From: Candidatus Zixiibacteriota bacterium | GTDB taxonomy: Bacteria; Zixibacteria; MSB-5A5; GN15; JAAZOE01 | Assembly: GCA_023138975.1 (NCBI GenBank) | Contig: JAGLON010000023.1 | Span: forward strand, 1 to 64,000 | Direction of reading: 5' to 3' | Length of the DNA: 64,000 nt | Shown here: positions 36,040 through 45,121 of the stretch, in pieces | How the letters are laid out: each line of letters begins with the position of its first letter | How positions within the stretch are numbered: position 1 is the stretch's first letter | Notes under the pieces: generated by a model | The model's database searches: none | What the model was told of the DNA's origin: nothing | The model's input: the letters and a program-made list of their open reading frames with translations, nothing else | Translations under genes and position numbers: made by a program

Positions 36040-37293
36040 TTATTCGTAGCGCAATGCCTCAATCGGATCGATTCGTGCCGCTCGCCAGGCCGGATACATC
36101 CCGGCTATTACACCGGTACTGATAGATACCGTCAATCCAATCAAAATCCACAACGGCGAAAGATAATAATGCCATTCAAGCGATGTGGTAATTATTAATC
36201 CGATTACAGCCCCAAATATAATTCCCACAATTCCTCCGAGACCAGTCAGCGTCCCGGCTTCAACTAAAAACTGAAAAAGGATATTCTTGCGGCGGGCTCC
36301 CAGAGCTTTTCTGACACCGATCTCGCGAGTTCTCTGCGTAACCGCAACGAGCATTATGTTCATGACTCCGATAACACCAACCAACAATCCGACACAGGCG
36401 ACGGAGACGGCAACCATATGAGCAACGTCGGTTATTTCACCGACCTGATCTCTCAGTTTGTCCTGAGTTTCAATTCCAAAATTATTCTCTTCATGCGATC
36501 GAAGTCTCCGGACTCGACGCAGCGCATTCACAACCTGGTCCATCGCCTCACCGAATTGAACGCGAGAAACAGCGCTGACTAATAAATAGACTCGCTCTCT
36601 ATTCGGATACAAACGCTCAAAGGTTGTCATCGGAATATAGATAAAATCATTTTCGCTGATACCGAACAAATCATCGACTTCCTCCTGAACGCCAATGACT
36701 CGAAAATCATATCCGTTAACCCGAATTTCCTTTTCAAGCGCGTCCGGTCGGGTATCAAACAAGGCATCGGCTACTTCAGGTCCAATAACACACACCCGCG
36801 CGCTGCGGCGAAGATCATTTTCATCGATAAAACGGCCGTGCGAAACATCACGGTTAGTCACCACCGCCTGCTCCGGCCAACATCCTCGAAAATCATCAGG
36901 GTTCCTGATTTCTTTATCTTTATACTTGGCGACGTTGCGCCATGCCTTTTTCTCAGGCGATACCGCTTCGACCAGAGGACACATTTTTTGAATAGCATAG
37001 GCTTCGTCCATCGTGATATTCTTACGACGCCTTTGTTCCTCTGTTAAATTATCAAAATCGGTATTGTCATCCCACTTAGTGATATACATGACATTATTAC
37101 CGATTTTCTCAATCGACTCATCCACATAATGATTGAAACCATCCATAATTGTATTGACGATAATTACTGCGCCGACACCTATCATTACTCCAAGTATTGT
37201 CATAAAAGAACGGAATTTGTTCGCTCGAACTGAATCCAGCGCGAGCCGAACGCCTTCCTTAATTTCATCCAGTGATTCCAGCCATTTACTCAT
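36040..37293 (-). CDS. MacB-like ABC transporter permease
   Basis: 417 residues. Helix 1 (FMTILGVMIGVGAVIIVNTI), a MacB periplasmic domain (about 65-285) and C-terminal FtsX helices with QRTREIGVRKALGARRKNIL, ending MYPAWRAARIDPIEALRYE. No ATPase domain is fused, unlike classical MacB. Its start overlaps the end of the permease gene at 37286 by 8 bases. It is the last gene of an adaptor-permease-permease operon. Confidence 0.92.
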   Translation of the reverse strand: MSKWLESLDEIKEGVRLALDSVRANKFRSFMTILGVMIGVGAVIIVNTIMDGFNHYVDESIEKIGNNVMYITKWDDNTDFDNLTEEQRRRKNITMDEAYAIQKMCPLVEAVSPEKKAWRNVAKYKDKEIRNPDDFRGCWPEQAVVTNRDVSHGRFIDENDLRRSARVCVIGPEVADALFDTRPDALEKEIRVNGYDFRVIGVQEEVDDLFGISENDFIYIPMTTFERLYPNRERVYLLVSAVSRVQFGEAMDQVVNALRRVRRLRSHEENNFGIETQDKLRDQVGEITDVAHMVAVSVACVGLLVGVIGVMNIMLVAVTQRTREIGVRKALGARRKNILFQFLVEAGTLTGLGGIVGIIFGAVIGLIITTSLEWHYYLSPLWILIGLTVSISTGVIAGMYPAWRAARIDPIEALRYE

Positions 37294-38518
37294 AAGTCAG
37301 TGCCTTTATAGGATCAAGCTTAGCCGCTTTACGGGCTGGATAAATACCAAAAAACAGCCCCACTCCCGTAGAAATTCCTAACCCGAGAATTACCGCCAGA
37401 GTCGTCGGTGTAATGTAAATATCCATTACCGAATTTAATATCCAAGTACCTAATTGCACGCCCAGCAATAGTCCGATACCTCCGCCAATCATAGACAATA
37501 TCACCGATTCATATAAAAACTGGATGAGGATATTACCCCGGCTGGCTCCCAGAGACTTTCGAATTCCAATTTCCCGGGTCCGCTCAGTTACCGAAATCAT
37601 CATGATATTCATAATCACAATACCGCCGATAATTATAGACAACAACGGCAATGATATTAAGATCACTCGAAATGCTTGAGTTATATCGTTGATAAAACTA
37701 AGAATATTATCCGGGGTGAACATCGCGAAATCATCTTTTTCATCATAAGGTATGTGCCGGGCAGAGCGCAGTACTACCCGAACCTGATCCATAGCTTTTT
37801 CACGGCGTTCAAGTGACACTGCGCTGATGACAAAGTTAACCGGATTGCCGGGTTGCCGGTAAATTTTCTGATGCGTAGAGATGGGAATAATGGCGCACTC
37901 GTCCAGCCCCTGAACAATTTCAGTATCAAGCTTTTCGGCAACGCCTATGACCGTAAATTCTCGATTGCCTATTTTAATAATCTTCCCGAGGGGGTCCTCG
38001 TCTTTTTCCTTGAAAAATTTATCATAAACCTCATGTCCGATAAATGCGACCTGCCGCCTTCGTGCATCATCCTCATCTGAAATATAACGTCCTAATAAAA
38101 CATCAATCTTGCGAGTACTCAACAGGTTGGGCGTTTCACCTCGAATTTCAACCCATCGCATCCGGGACTTGCCGTATTTAAGGTGATCTGACTTATATGC
38201 CTCAGCCCCAACCTCGTCGCAATCGGGACAACCGCTCTTAATCGGCTCAATTAAATCGACCGTAAGCTTTTTCCGTTTCAAAAGCTTGAGATATTCGGAC
38301 CAGGTTACGTTAAAACCAAAACGGCTTACGATAAATGACCGTGGTCCCATAGACTCAAAAATATTCTCGATACTTGACTGCATCCCCTCCACTGCGGAAA
38401 CAATCGTTATAACCGAAGTTACTCCCATGACCATGCCCAGTATGGTCAGAAATGAACGCAAACGATTTGTCCAGAGAGCGGAAAAGGCCTCCGGAATAAT
38501 AGAAAGCATTACTTTCAT
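37286..38518 (-). CDS. MacB-like ABC transporter permease
   Basis: 410 residues from ATG 38518, with AGGGAAA upstream; a TTG 15 codons earlier would overlap the adaptor gene. Helix 1 is RSFLTILGMVMGVTSVITIV. A periplasmic domain follows, then FtsX helices with ERTREIGIRKSLGASRGNIL and FFGIYPARKAAKLDPIKALTYE. Paralogous to its neighbour at 36040 and presumably its heterodimer partner. The needed ATPase is not encoded next to it. Confidence 0.9.
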   Translation of the reverse strand: MKVMLSIIPEAFSALWTNRLRSFLTILGMVMGVTSVITIVSAVEGMQSSIENIFESMGPRSFIVSRFGFNVTWSEYLKLLKRKKLTVDLIEPIKSGCPDCDEVGAEAYKSDHLKYGKSRMRWVEIRGETPNLLSTRKIDVLLGRYISDEDDARRRQVAFIGHEVYDKFFKEKDEDPLGKIIKIGNREFTVIGVAEKLDTEIVQGLDECAIIPISTHQKIYRQPGNPVNFVISAVSLERREKAMDQVRVVLRSARHIPYDEKDDFAMFTPDNILSFINDITQAFRVILISLPLLSIIIGGIVIMNIMMISVTERTREIGIRKSLGASRGNILIQFLYESVILSMIGGGIGLLLGVQLGTWILNSVMDIYITPTTLAVILGLGISTGVGLFFGIYPARKAAKLDPIKALTYE

Positions 38519-38540
38519 AATGATATTTCCCTGCCTGCCA

Positions 38541-39908
38541 TTATTCCGAGTCCGAATCTTCAAATTCTTTCATTTTTTCCAGAGAATCATCGTCAATGAC
38601 GACAACTTCGCCTTCTTTAATTTGGCGCAGCGTCTGGTACGACCCGGAGACAATCGTGTCAGCCGGATTGAGGCCGGATAATACCGCTATATTTCGGTCA
38701 TCGGCAATACCGGTTTTAATCGCAAAGAATTTGGCTTCACCGTTTTCGACAACGAACACACCCTCTAACTTAGTTTTCTCTTTCTTCTTTTTCGGCCCCT
38801 TATTATTATCAGAGGTCTTGCTGTCAGAGGCATTGGTGGCTGTTGCGAATGATGCGTTTATTCCCTTGACTGGCTGGCTGTTAACTACCGGAGGAACATT
38901 GGCCGGCAAAGAATCGGGGTTAAACTCACGGGTCACTACTGCACCATAAGGAATCAATAAAGCATTTAGAGCTTGAGCTGTTGTTATATCTGTCGTAGCT
39001 GACATACCGGGTCGAATTGCAGTATTGGTTTCATCAAAGCGAATTTTGACCAGAAAATTAGTCGAGTAGTCCTCGGTTCCTTCACCCATGATCTTGGCTG
39101 AATTACCTATTTCAACCACTGTCCCCAAAAATGTTGTATCGCGAAAGGCATCGACTCTAATTTGAGCCTTTTGATTGATTCGCAGCTTCGCTATTTCTGT
39201 TTCATCAATATCGACTTCAACCTCAAACACTGACAAATCAGCTATTGTCATCAATCTCCTGCCCTGAGTGTAAGCTGTCTGAGCCTGAGCAATCTCCCCA
39301 ACTTCGACATTAAGATATGTGACAATACCGTCCATCGGGGAGGTAATCCTGGTTTTCCCGAGATTATCCCTGGCTTTATCCAAAATCGCTTGGCTAATAT
39401 TGACCTGGGCCTTACGAGCTTCGTAATTTGCCTTGGAGTTTTCCTGAATAAAAGTGCCATCCGCAAACTCGGTTTCAGAAATTAGCTTTTGATTAAACAA
39501 TCGTATTTGGCGTTCATACTCCCGGCTGTCTTTCTTAAATTGTGCCTTGGCAGAGGCAGTTCGGGCCAGTGTCTCATCGAGCGAATATTTGGCTTGGTAT
39601 AAATCAGATTTTAGCTGTACAGTGTCAAGCGTCAATAATAAAGCCCCCCGCTTGACAAAATCACCTTCCCTGATATGGAGTCCGATAATTTCAGCCGAAA
39701 CCTCGGCAGAGATATCAACCTTGGTTTGAGGCTGAATTCGCCCGGATGCCGTAACTTTCTCAGAGATATCATCAATATACGCCAAATCGGCCTGTACCGT
39801 AGTCTGCTCATCGCCATTACTTTGCAGACCTATAACAACTATGACGGCAATGATTATCAGTCCTGTGCTGCTAAACCATATCAATTTTTTACGCTTCTTT
39901 TTAGCCAT
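38541..39908 (-). CDS. HlyD/MacA-type periplasmic adaptor protein
   Basis: 455 residues from ATG 39908 (AKKKRKKLIWFSSTGLIIIA); an ATG five codons upstream is an alternative. Lys-rich N-terminus then one transmembrane helix. Lipoyl half motifs VSAEIIGLHIREGDFVKRGA and SPMDGIVTYLNVEVGEIAQA flank a helical hairpin (about 100-185). Barrel and membrane-proximal domains follow, with a Lys-rich insert (KGPKKKKEKTKLEG) of unusual charge near residue 380, and an Asp/Glu-rich tail. First gene of the operon with two permeases; it begins the same type of tripartite system as the one at 19263. Confidence 0.9.
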   Translation of the reverse strand: MAKKKRKKLIWFSSTGLIIIAVIVVIGLQSNGDEQTTVQADLAYIDDISEKVTASGRIQPQTKVDISAEVSAEIIGLHIREGDFVKRGALLLTLDTVQLKSDLYQAKYSLDETLARTASAKAQFKKDSREYERQIRLFNQKLISETEFADGTFIQENSKANYEARKAQVNISQAILDKARDNLGKTRITSPMDGIVTYLNVEVGEIAQAQTAYTQGRRLMTIADLSVFEVEVDIDETEIAKLRINQKAQIRVDAFRDTTFLGTVVEIGNSAKIMGEGTEDYSTNFLVKIRFDETNTAIRPGMSATTDITTAQALNALLIPYGAVVTREFNPDSLPANVPPVVNSQPVKGINASFATATNASDSKTSDNNKGPKKKKEKTKLEGVFVVENGEAKFFAIKTGIADDRNIAVLSGLNPADTIVSGSYQTLRQIKEGEVVVIDDDSLEKMKEFEDSDSE

Positions 39909-40240
39909 TATACACCTATCCATTTACCACATCTTTGGTTAATTTTGCCGGCCATAAGTTAAAGAAGGGAGGGTTTGACAAAAGTAAGTGCCGGTTCATC
40001 GGGTACCTATTATTATTTGACTTGAAAGTGGAGAAATTGTTGCACGTATTGTGTTTTAATTAATAAAGAATCGATTTTTTTATTTATTAAAGTTAATCTT
40101 AATGGCCGGACCAGAGCTTTAGACAATCATCTGGAACCTCTTGCCCAATTTTAGTTTCGCTCTTGAGCAATACTTGTTGCGCAAATATAAAAAACCTTTG
40201 TATCTATTAATTAAAGAAGCCCAACTCGAAAGGAAGAAAC
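39909..40240. other. Divergent intergenic region
   Basis: About 330 AT-rich bases between the adaptor gene (minus) and the small secreted protein gene (plus). It must hold both promoters, but I cannot pick convincing boxes by eye. Confidence 0.4.
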
Positions 40241-40801
40241 ATGAAAAAAGCGCTTATTTTTGCGGTACTGATACTCTTTGCCTTGTCCTCTGCTATTATT
40301 GCCACGGACGATGAAGAGGCTATGAAAAAAACCATGAATATCAAGGCTATCGACTGGAATAAACTGGCTGGATGTTTGCCGGATAAGGTTGAGGGCATGA
40401 AGGTCAGCGAACTTGATGGTGGAGAAATGTCCATACCTGACATGACTAATCCGGGAACAATGTTCAGCTATAGTTTCGCCGAACGAACATATTCGACTAA
40501 AGACAAGACCATTATTCTGCGGATTACTGATACCGGCTTTAATCAGATGCTGCAAATGCCGTTTATGATGATGATGGAGATGGAAACTCCCGAAGTATCC
40601 TTTAAAAACACGGAAATCGCTGGCAATCCGGCAAAAAGAATGATCAATAAGGAAAAGGGCAAGGTAATTAATACCCAGTATCTGGTTTTAATATCCGACC
40701 GGGTGCTTGTCATGAGTGAAACCGAGAATACCGATGCTGATGAGGTGGAAGCATTGATAAAACTAATCAATTTTAAAGATTTGGCTGTTCTTGCCAAATA
40801 G
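40241..40801 (+). CDS. Small secreted protein of unknown function
   Basis: 186 residues with a clear signal peptide (KKALIFAVLILFALSSAIIA) and SD AAAGGAAG. The mature part begins TDDEEAMKKT and contains LAGCLPDKVEGMKVSEL and a Met-rich patch (MLQMPFMMMMEMETPEVSF). It ends with ADEVEALIKLINFKDL. I do not recognise the family. The sequence SYSFAERTYSTKDKTIILRI suggests a compact beta-rich periplasmic protein. It is followed by a strong bidirectional terminator and converges with the response-regulator gene. Confidence 0.8.
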   Translation: MKKALIFAVLILFALSSAIIATDDEEAMKKTMNIKAIDWNKLAGCLPDKVEGMKVSELDGGEMSIPDMTNPGTMFSYSFAERTYSTKDKTIILRITDTGFNQMLQMPFMMMMEMETPEVSFKNTEIAGNPAKRMINKEKGKVINTQYLVLISDRVLVMSETENTDADEVEALIKLINFKDLAVLAK

Positions 40802-40820
40802 TTTTAGAGATGGAACAGAA

Positions 40821-40857
40821 AACGCTGTTGATTTTTGAACCAACAGCGTTTTTTTTT
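40821..40857. terminator. Bidirectional terminator
   Basis: AACGCTGTTG (40821-40830) pairs with CAACAGCGTT (40841-40850), followed by a long T run. It lies between converging genes and can serve both. Confidence 0.9.
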
Positions 40858-40859
40858 AT

Positions 40860-41213
40860 TTATCCGATAGCCTCTTTAACCGCAGCCATAAGTTTATCCC
40901 GGTCAATCGGTTTATCAAATACTGCCGCCGGCTTTTTTACAGCCAAATGCCTCCCAGGAACACCGCTGATGACAATCACCGGAATATTCCCGAATTTCTC
41001 ATTTCGATGCATCTTTCGGTAAAAATCAGTACCAGTATTATTAGGCATTTGCAGATCGAGAGTTATGAGATCAGGAGCTTCACTTTCGAGTGCTTTTAAT
41101 CCTTCGACACCATCAGTAGCCGTCGCAGTGACGTATCCTTCATTCTTAAACAGCGTTTCCAGATAATTTCTAATATCCAGCTCATCATCAACAATGAGTA
41201 TTTTCTTCGGCAT
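40860..41213 (-). CDS. Stand-alone response-regulator receiver domain (CheY-like)
   Basis: 117 residues, a single receiver domain. Acidic pair Asp9/Asp10 (LIVDDE), phospho-acceptor Asp53 (LITLDLQMPN), Ser83 (VIVISG) in the Thr/Ser position and Lys101 (FDKPID). No output domain. GGGAGAAG lies before the ATG. No sensor kinase is adjacent, so the partner is unknown. PNNTGTDFYRKMHR is an ordinary alpha3-beta4 loop region. Confidence 0.95.
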   Translation of the reverse strand: MPKKILIVDDELDIRNYLETLFKNEGYVTATATDGVEGLKALESEAPDLITLDLQMPNNTGTDFYRKMHRNEKFGNIPVIVISGVPGRHLAVKKPAAVFDKPIDRDKLMAAVKEAIG

Positions 41214-42174
41214 ATGCTTCTCCCAGACAGATATTTGCCTTTCGCCGTATGTTAATACAATCCGGCATACATTTCATCTAAAATACACGGCGAATTAAGT
41301 ATTCGCAAGCTATTTTGACCGATGTAGGCACCATTGTGGATATTAAAAAACACTTACTACACTTCTTTTAAATAAAAAAACAATTTCCTAACTCGCATAT
41401 TGTCAATCGCAAAATACTAAATATCTTTAAAAATAGATCTATATAGATAAGGACTATACGAATAATGCCGATAATTAGAATGATAAATGCGATGCGAACA
41501 GATAGGGAGTTACAAACTTCCTCCGCATACGGAATAAAAGCGAGTCGATTGATAGGATGCAGTCGGATAAATTGAAGCAGTCTAATCCTTAATTGCCGAT
41601 AGACATTGGAGGTCATAACGGCAACATAAACCACAGTCCCTCACAAGCTTACAATGCGACACCACACAGGCTTTTTACGGAGAATGGAAACATTAACTTA
41701 TATCTCAAGCAAAATTCTCGTATCACCTACTGCGATGAAATGATTGAACCCCCCTTAGGTATCACAAACCATGTCGGGAGTGCTAAGACCCAAAAGATTA
41801 TTAAACAATGCGCACGGATGCGAGATGAGCATGATTCTCACACAACATCAATTTCATGTATCCCGTTCATCGCTGAGGAAGCTGTTATTCTGTTGGATAG
41901 AAAATATTTAAATAACTTGGGAATGACCCTTTTTTTTGTTGACTTATATAGTAATTATTCCTGATTTTCTTATTGGAAGAGTATGGTCGGAAAAGGACAG
42001 GTATGTCTCGACTCAAGGATGATAAAAAAAATGTAACTTAACTTTAATCATACAAAGAATCTAATATTATTCTGCAAGTAGGTGGAAAGGAGAGTAGCCT
42101 ATGCGAAAAAATGATAATGAAAGGTTAAGGGAGATAACTTGTCAATACCACTGACAAAGGAGGAGTATTCTAGC
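41214..42174. other. Long intergenic region before the TonB-receptor operon
   Basis: 960 bp upstream of the receptor gene. Two overlapping frames, one per strand (41368-41634 and 41593-41964), lack ribosome sites and recognisable motifs, and I do not call them genes. An eight-codon frame with a good AAGGAGA site lies at 42101-42127, just before the receptor's own AGGAGG. The rest is AT-rich and may hold decayed sequence or a small RNA. Confidence 0.45.
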
Positions 42175-45102
42175 ATGAAGCCAAAAATTTTACTTGCGGC
42201 GTGCTTTATCGCATGCTTATTGGCTGGCCCGGTTTTTGGAGCGGTGACTGGTTCCATAACCGGTACGGTTATCGACTCACAATCAAAAGAACCCCTCGCC
42301 GGTGTTTCGGTGAGTGTCGATGGTTCTCGAATGGGCTCAAAGACCGATGCAAATGGACGTTATCATGTGCTTAACGTTCCCGTCGGTACGTATAAGCTCA
42401 TTTTCAGTTCCATCGGTTATGCCAAAGTCGAAGTTTCCAACGTTCACGTGTCCGCGGACTTGGCGACTTTCCAAAATCGTGAGCTTGAGCAGGAAACGAC
42501 TGAAACCGGCAAAATTATCACAGTAACCGCAGAACGCCCGATGGTTATTAAAGATAAAACGACGTCGGTTAACATCGTTGAGCGCGAACAGCTCCTGGCT
42601 ATGCCAACCCGTGGATTCGAGCAGGTCGTTGGCATTCAAAACTCGGTTGTCCGCATGAACTCAAACGTTGACATCAGTCAGCGCGGCGGCCGCACATCTG
42701 TTGCCACGGCCCCCTCAATCAACCTTCGCGGCGGCCGACCATCTGAGGTAGCCTATTATGTTGATGGATTCTCACAGCAGGATCCACTGTCAGGTATCTC
42801 AACAGCTAATATCAACAATAACGCTATCAAAGAGGTGTCTGTTACTACCGGCGCATTTTCCGCCGAATATGGTCACGTCGCTTCCGGTATCGTCAATGTT
42901 ACCACTAATTCCGGTACTGACGAATACAAAGGAAATGTAGAAGTAGTCAGCGATAACTTCGCCAGCCCGTTCGGATATGACAGTTTCGATCAGAATTGGT
43001 ATTCCGGCGATATCTCCGGTCCACTACCCGGCCTGGAACGCGCCTATTTCTTCTTCTCCGGTGAGCGTCGGTTCCTCAGAGATCGTTCACCTTCTCTCAA
43101 GACCAAGGAAGTCTTTGAGAAGTTCGGTTTAGATAGTAATTTTGAAGAACCGCAGCGTCTTCCTAACAACCACGTAAGCGGTTGGTCTTATCAGGGTAAA
43201 TTGAACTTTGACATTACATCCAACATCAAACTGATGTTAAGCGGAAATGGTTCAATTGATAAATGGCAACAATATCGCCATTCTTACATGAATCCTGATT
43301 TCCCGACTCAGGTTGCTCATTCACCGAAATACGATGATCGCAACCAGGGATTGAATGCCAAGATTACCCACACCCTCAGTCCGGAAACATTCTATAACCT
43401 TAGTATTTCTTATTTCCGTACTGAGCGTCATCGTGGTGATGGCATAGTCTTTGATGACTATCCTGCCTATGACCGTCCCCTGATTGGCAATCCGGAATTC
43501 GATGAGCATAATCTATTCCGTGAAGGCGATAGTCTTTTTCAAAGCGATATAGATGTAAATGTAGATCCAGGTGATCCAACCGATACATTTATAGCTTTCT
43601 ACGAATCGTATTGGGGTAATTTCATGCGTCGTAAAGCGACCTATATCGGCTTTAAGGGTGATCTTACACATCAGTTTAACACCTATAACACACTTAAGAT
43701 CGGTTTTGATTTCCAGCGTCATACAGTGCGATTTTTTACGAACTTGAACGCTACCCAGAATCAGGATCCCGCCTTTACAGGCACTAGATTAAACCGTTAC
43801 GGATATGATATTTACGGCATGGAATCAGATGCTGATGATTACAAAAATAGTACCAAGCATCCGATCAACCTCGGCTTGTATTTACAAGATCGTTTTGACT
43901 GGCGCGGATTTATCGTAAGTACTGGCATTCGATTCGATTACTTTGATTACAAAGCGCTACGCTTTAAAGATCTGGAAAATCCAATCGGTGACGGAAGTGA
44001 TGCGACGATTGATCCCGAGGACCTTGAAGAATCAGAGAAGTATATGCGCCTTTCACCGCGTCTGGGTATCTCCTTCCCTGTCTCTGACAAAACCCAGATG
44101 TATATTAACTTTGGTAAATTCTACCAGCGTCCGGATCTCAACCTTTTGTATACAGGCTATGACTTCTTTGAAGCACGAATTGACGGCGGTTCCTATTATG
44201 CGCAGGGAAGCCCCAATCTGGAACCTGAGAAAACTACTCAGTACGAGTTTGGTTTAACTCATGCACTTGCCGAAAACGTTGCATTTACCATTGCAGCCTA
44301 TTACAAAGACGTAACCGATCTGACTCAGATATTCCATCAGAAAGCTGAGCCGAAGTCATATGATTACTATTCCAATGGTGATTATGGAACCATCAAGGGA
44401 TTTGATTTTAGTCTGACCATGCGCCGGACGAATAATATTTCCCTGGATCTGAAATATTCACTCAGCTATGCAACCGGGACCGGTTCATATGCCGGTACGG
44501 CAAGAAACATTGCCTGGAAGCAGACCGATGGATTCCCGAAACAAACCTTCCCGCTTGATTATGACCAACGTCACAGTATCATTGGTATCATCCACTATAC
44601 GACGTTAAAGGGTGAAGGACCGAAAATCGGCGATACGTATATCCTGGAAAACTTTGGTCTCAATACTGTCATCCAGGTTTCCAGCGGTACACCTTATACA
44701 GCAACCGTACCGTATGATGCCGTCAGCCCGAATGCGTCTGTTCAGCAGATCCCAACCGGTTCTATTAATTCATCTAACCTGCCATGGTCATTTGTCATCG
44801 ACATGAAGGCTCAGAAGACATTCAATGTCGGGCAGTTTAAACTGGTTCCGTATATTTGGGTAAAAAACCTTCTCAACACCGAAAATGTTTATTCCGTTTA
44901 TGAAGGTACCGGTAAACCCAATGTCTCCGGTTATCTCGAAACAGAAGAAGGTCAAGTTCGCGTTAACGATACCAATATACTCCAATCAACTGGTCGTACC
45001 AGAGGTGAGGAGTATGCATTCCGTTACGACCTTGGTCAGCAGAACCCCAAAAACTATGCCAATCCGCGGATGATACTGGTTGGACTTAGGATGTCATTCT
45101 AA
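42175..45102 (+). CDS. TonB-dependent receptor with carboxypeptidase-regulatory-like N-domain
   Basis: 975 residues from ATG 42175, behind AAAGGAGGAG; the frame is open 12 codons further. Signal peptide KPKILLAACFIACLLAGPVFG. Residues about 25-105 form a CarboxypepD_reg-like beta domain (GSITGTVIDSQSKEPLAGVS). The plug (about 115-250) has YYVDGFSQQDPLSG and SAEYGHVASGIVNVTTNSG. A long beta-barrel follows, with PRLGISFPVSDKTQMYINFG and a C-terminal aromatic end (RMILVGLRMSF). It is an outer-membrane importer or a surface-protein partner; the ligand is unknown. First gene of an operon with a sorting-domain protein (19-base gap) and a PorV-like protein. Confidence 0.93.
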   Translation: MKPKILLAACFIACLLAGPVFGAVTGSITGTVIDSQSKEPLAGVSVSVDGSRMGSKTDANGRYHVLNVPVGTYKLIFSSIGYAKVEVSNVHVSADLATFQNRELEQETTETGKIITVTAERPMVIKDKTTSVNIVEREQLLAMPTRGFEQVVGIQNSVVRMNSNVDISQRGGRTSVATAPSINLRGGRPSEVAYYVDGFSQQDPLSGISTANINNNAIKEVSVTTGAFSAEYGHVASGIVNVTTNSGTDEYKGNVEVVSDNFASPFGYDSFDQNWYSGDISGPLPGLERAYFFFSGERRFLRDRSPSLKTKEVFEKFGLDSNFEEPQRLPNNHVSGWSYQGKLNFDITSNIKLMLSGNGSIDKWQQYRHSYMNPDFPTQVAHSPKYDDRNQGLNAKITHTLSPETFYNLSISYFRTERHRGDGIVFDDYPAYDRPLIGNPEFDEHNLFREGDSLFQSDIDVNVDPGDPTDTFIAFYESYWGNFMRRKATYIGFKGDLTHQFNTYNTLKIGFDFQRHTVRFFTNLNATQNQDPAFTGTRLNRYGYDIYGMESDADDYKNSTKHPINLGLYLQDRFDWRGFIVSTGIRFDYFDYKALRFKDLENPIGDGSDATIDPEDLEESEKYMRLSPRLGISFPVSDKTQMYINFGKFYQRPDLNLLYTGYDFFEARIDGGSYYAQGSPNLEPEKTTQYEFGLTHALAENVAFTIAAYYKDVTDLTQIFHQKAEPKSYDYYSNGDYGTIKGFDFSLTMRRTNNISLDLKYSLSYATGTGSYAGTARNIAWKQTDGFPKQTFPLDYDQRHSIIGIIHYTTLKGEGPKIGDTYILENFGLNTVIQVSSGTPYTATVPYDAVSPNASVQQIPTGSINSSNLPWSFVIDMKAQKTFNVGQFKLVPYIWVKNLLNTENVYSVYEGTGKPNVSGYLETEEGQVRVNDTNILQSTGRTRGEEYAFRYDLGQQNPKNYANPRMILVGLRMSF

Positions 45103-45121
45103 ACTGATGAGGATGCGTAAA

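Noticed and set aside
41593-41964. 123-codon plus-strand frame before the receptor operon
   Set aside because: TTG start, no ribosome site, no recognisable motif, and it overlaps another equally weak frame on the other strand.
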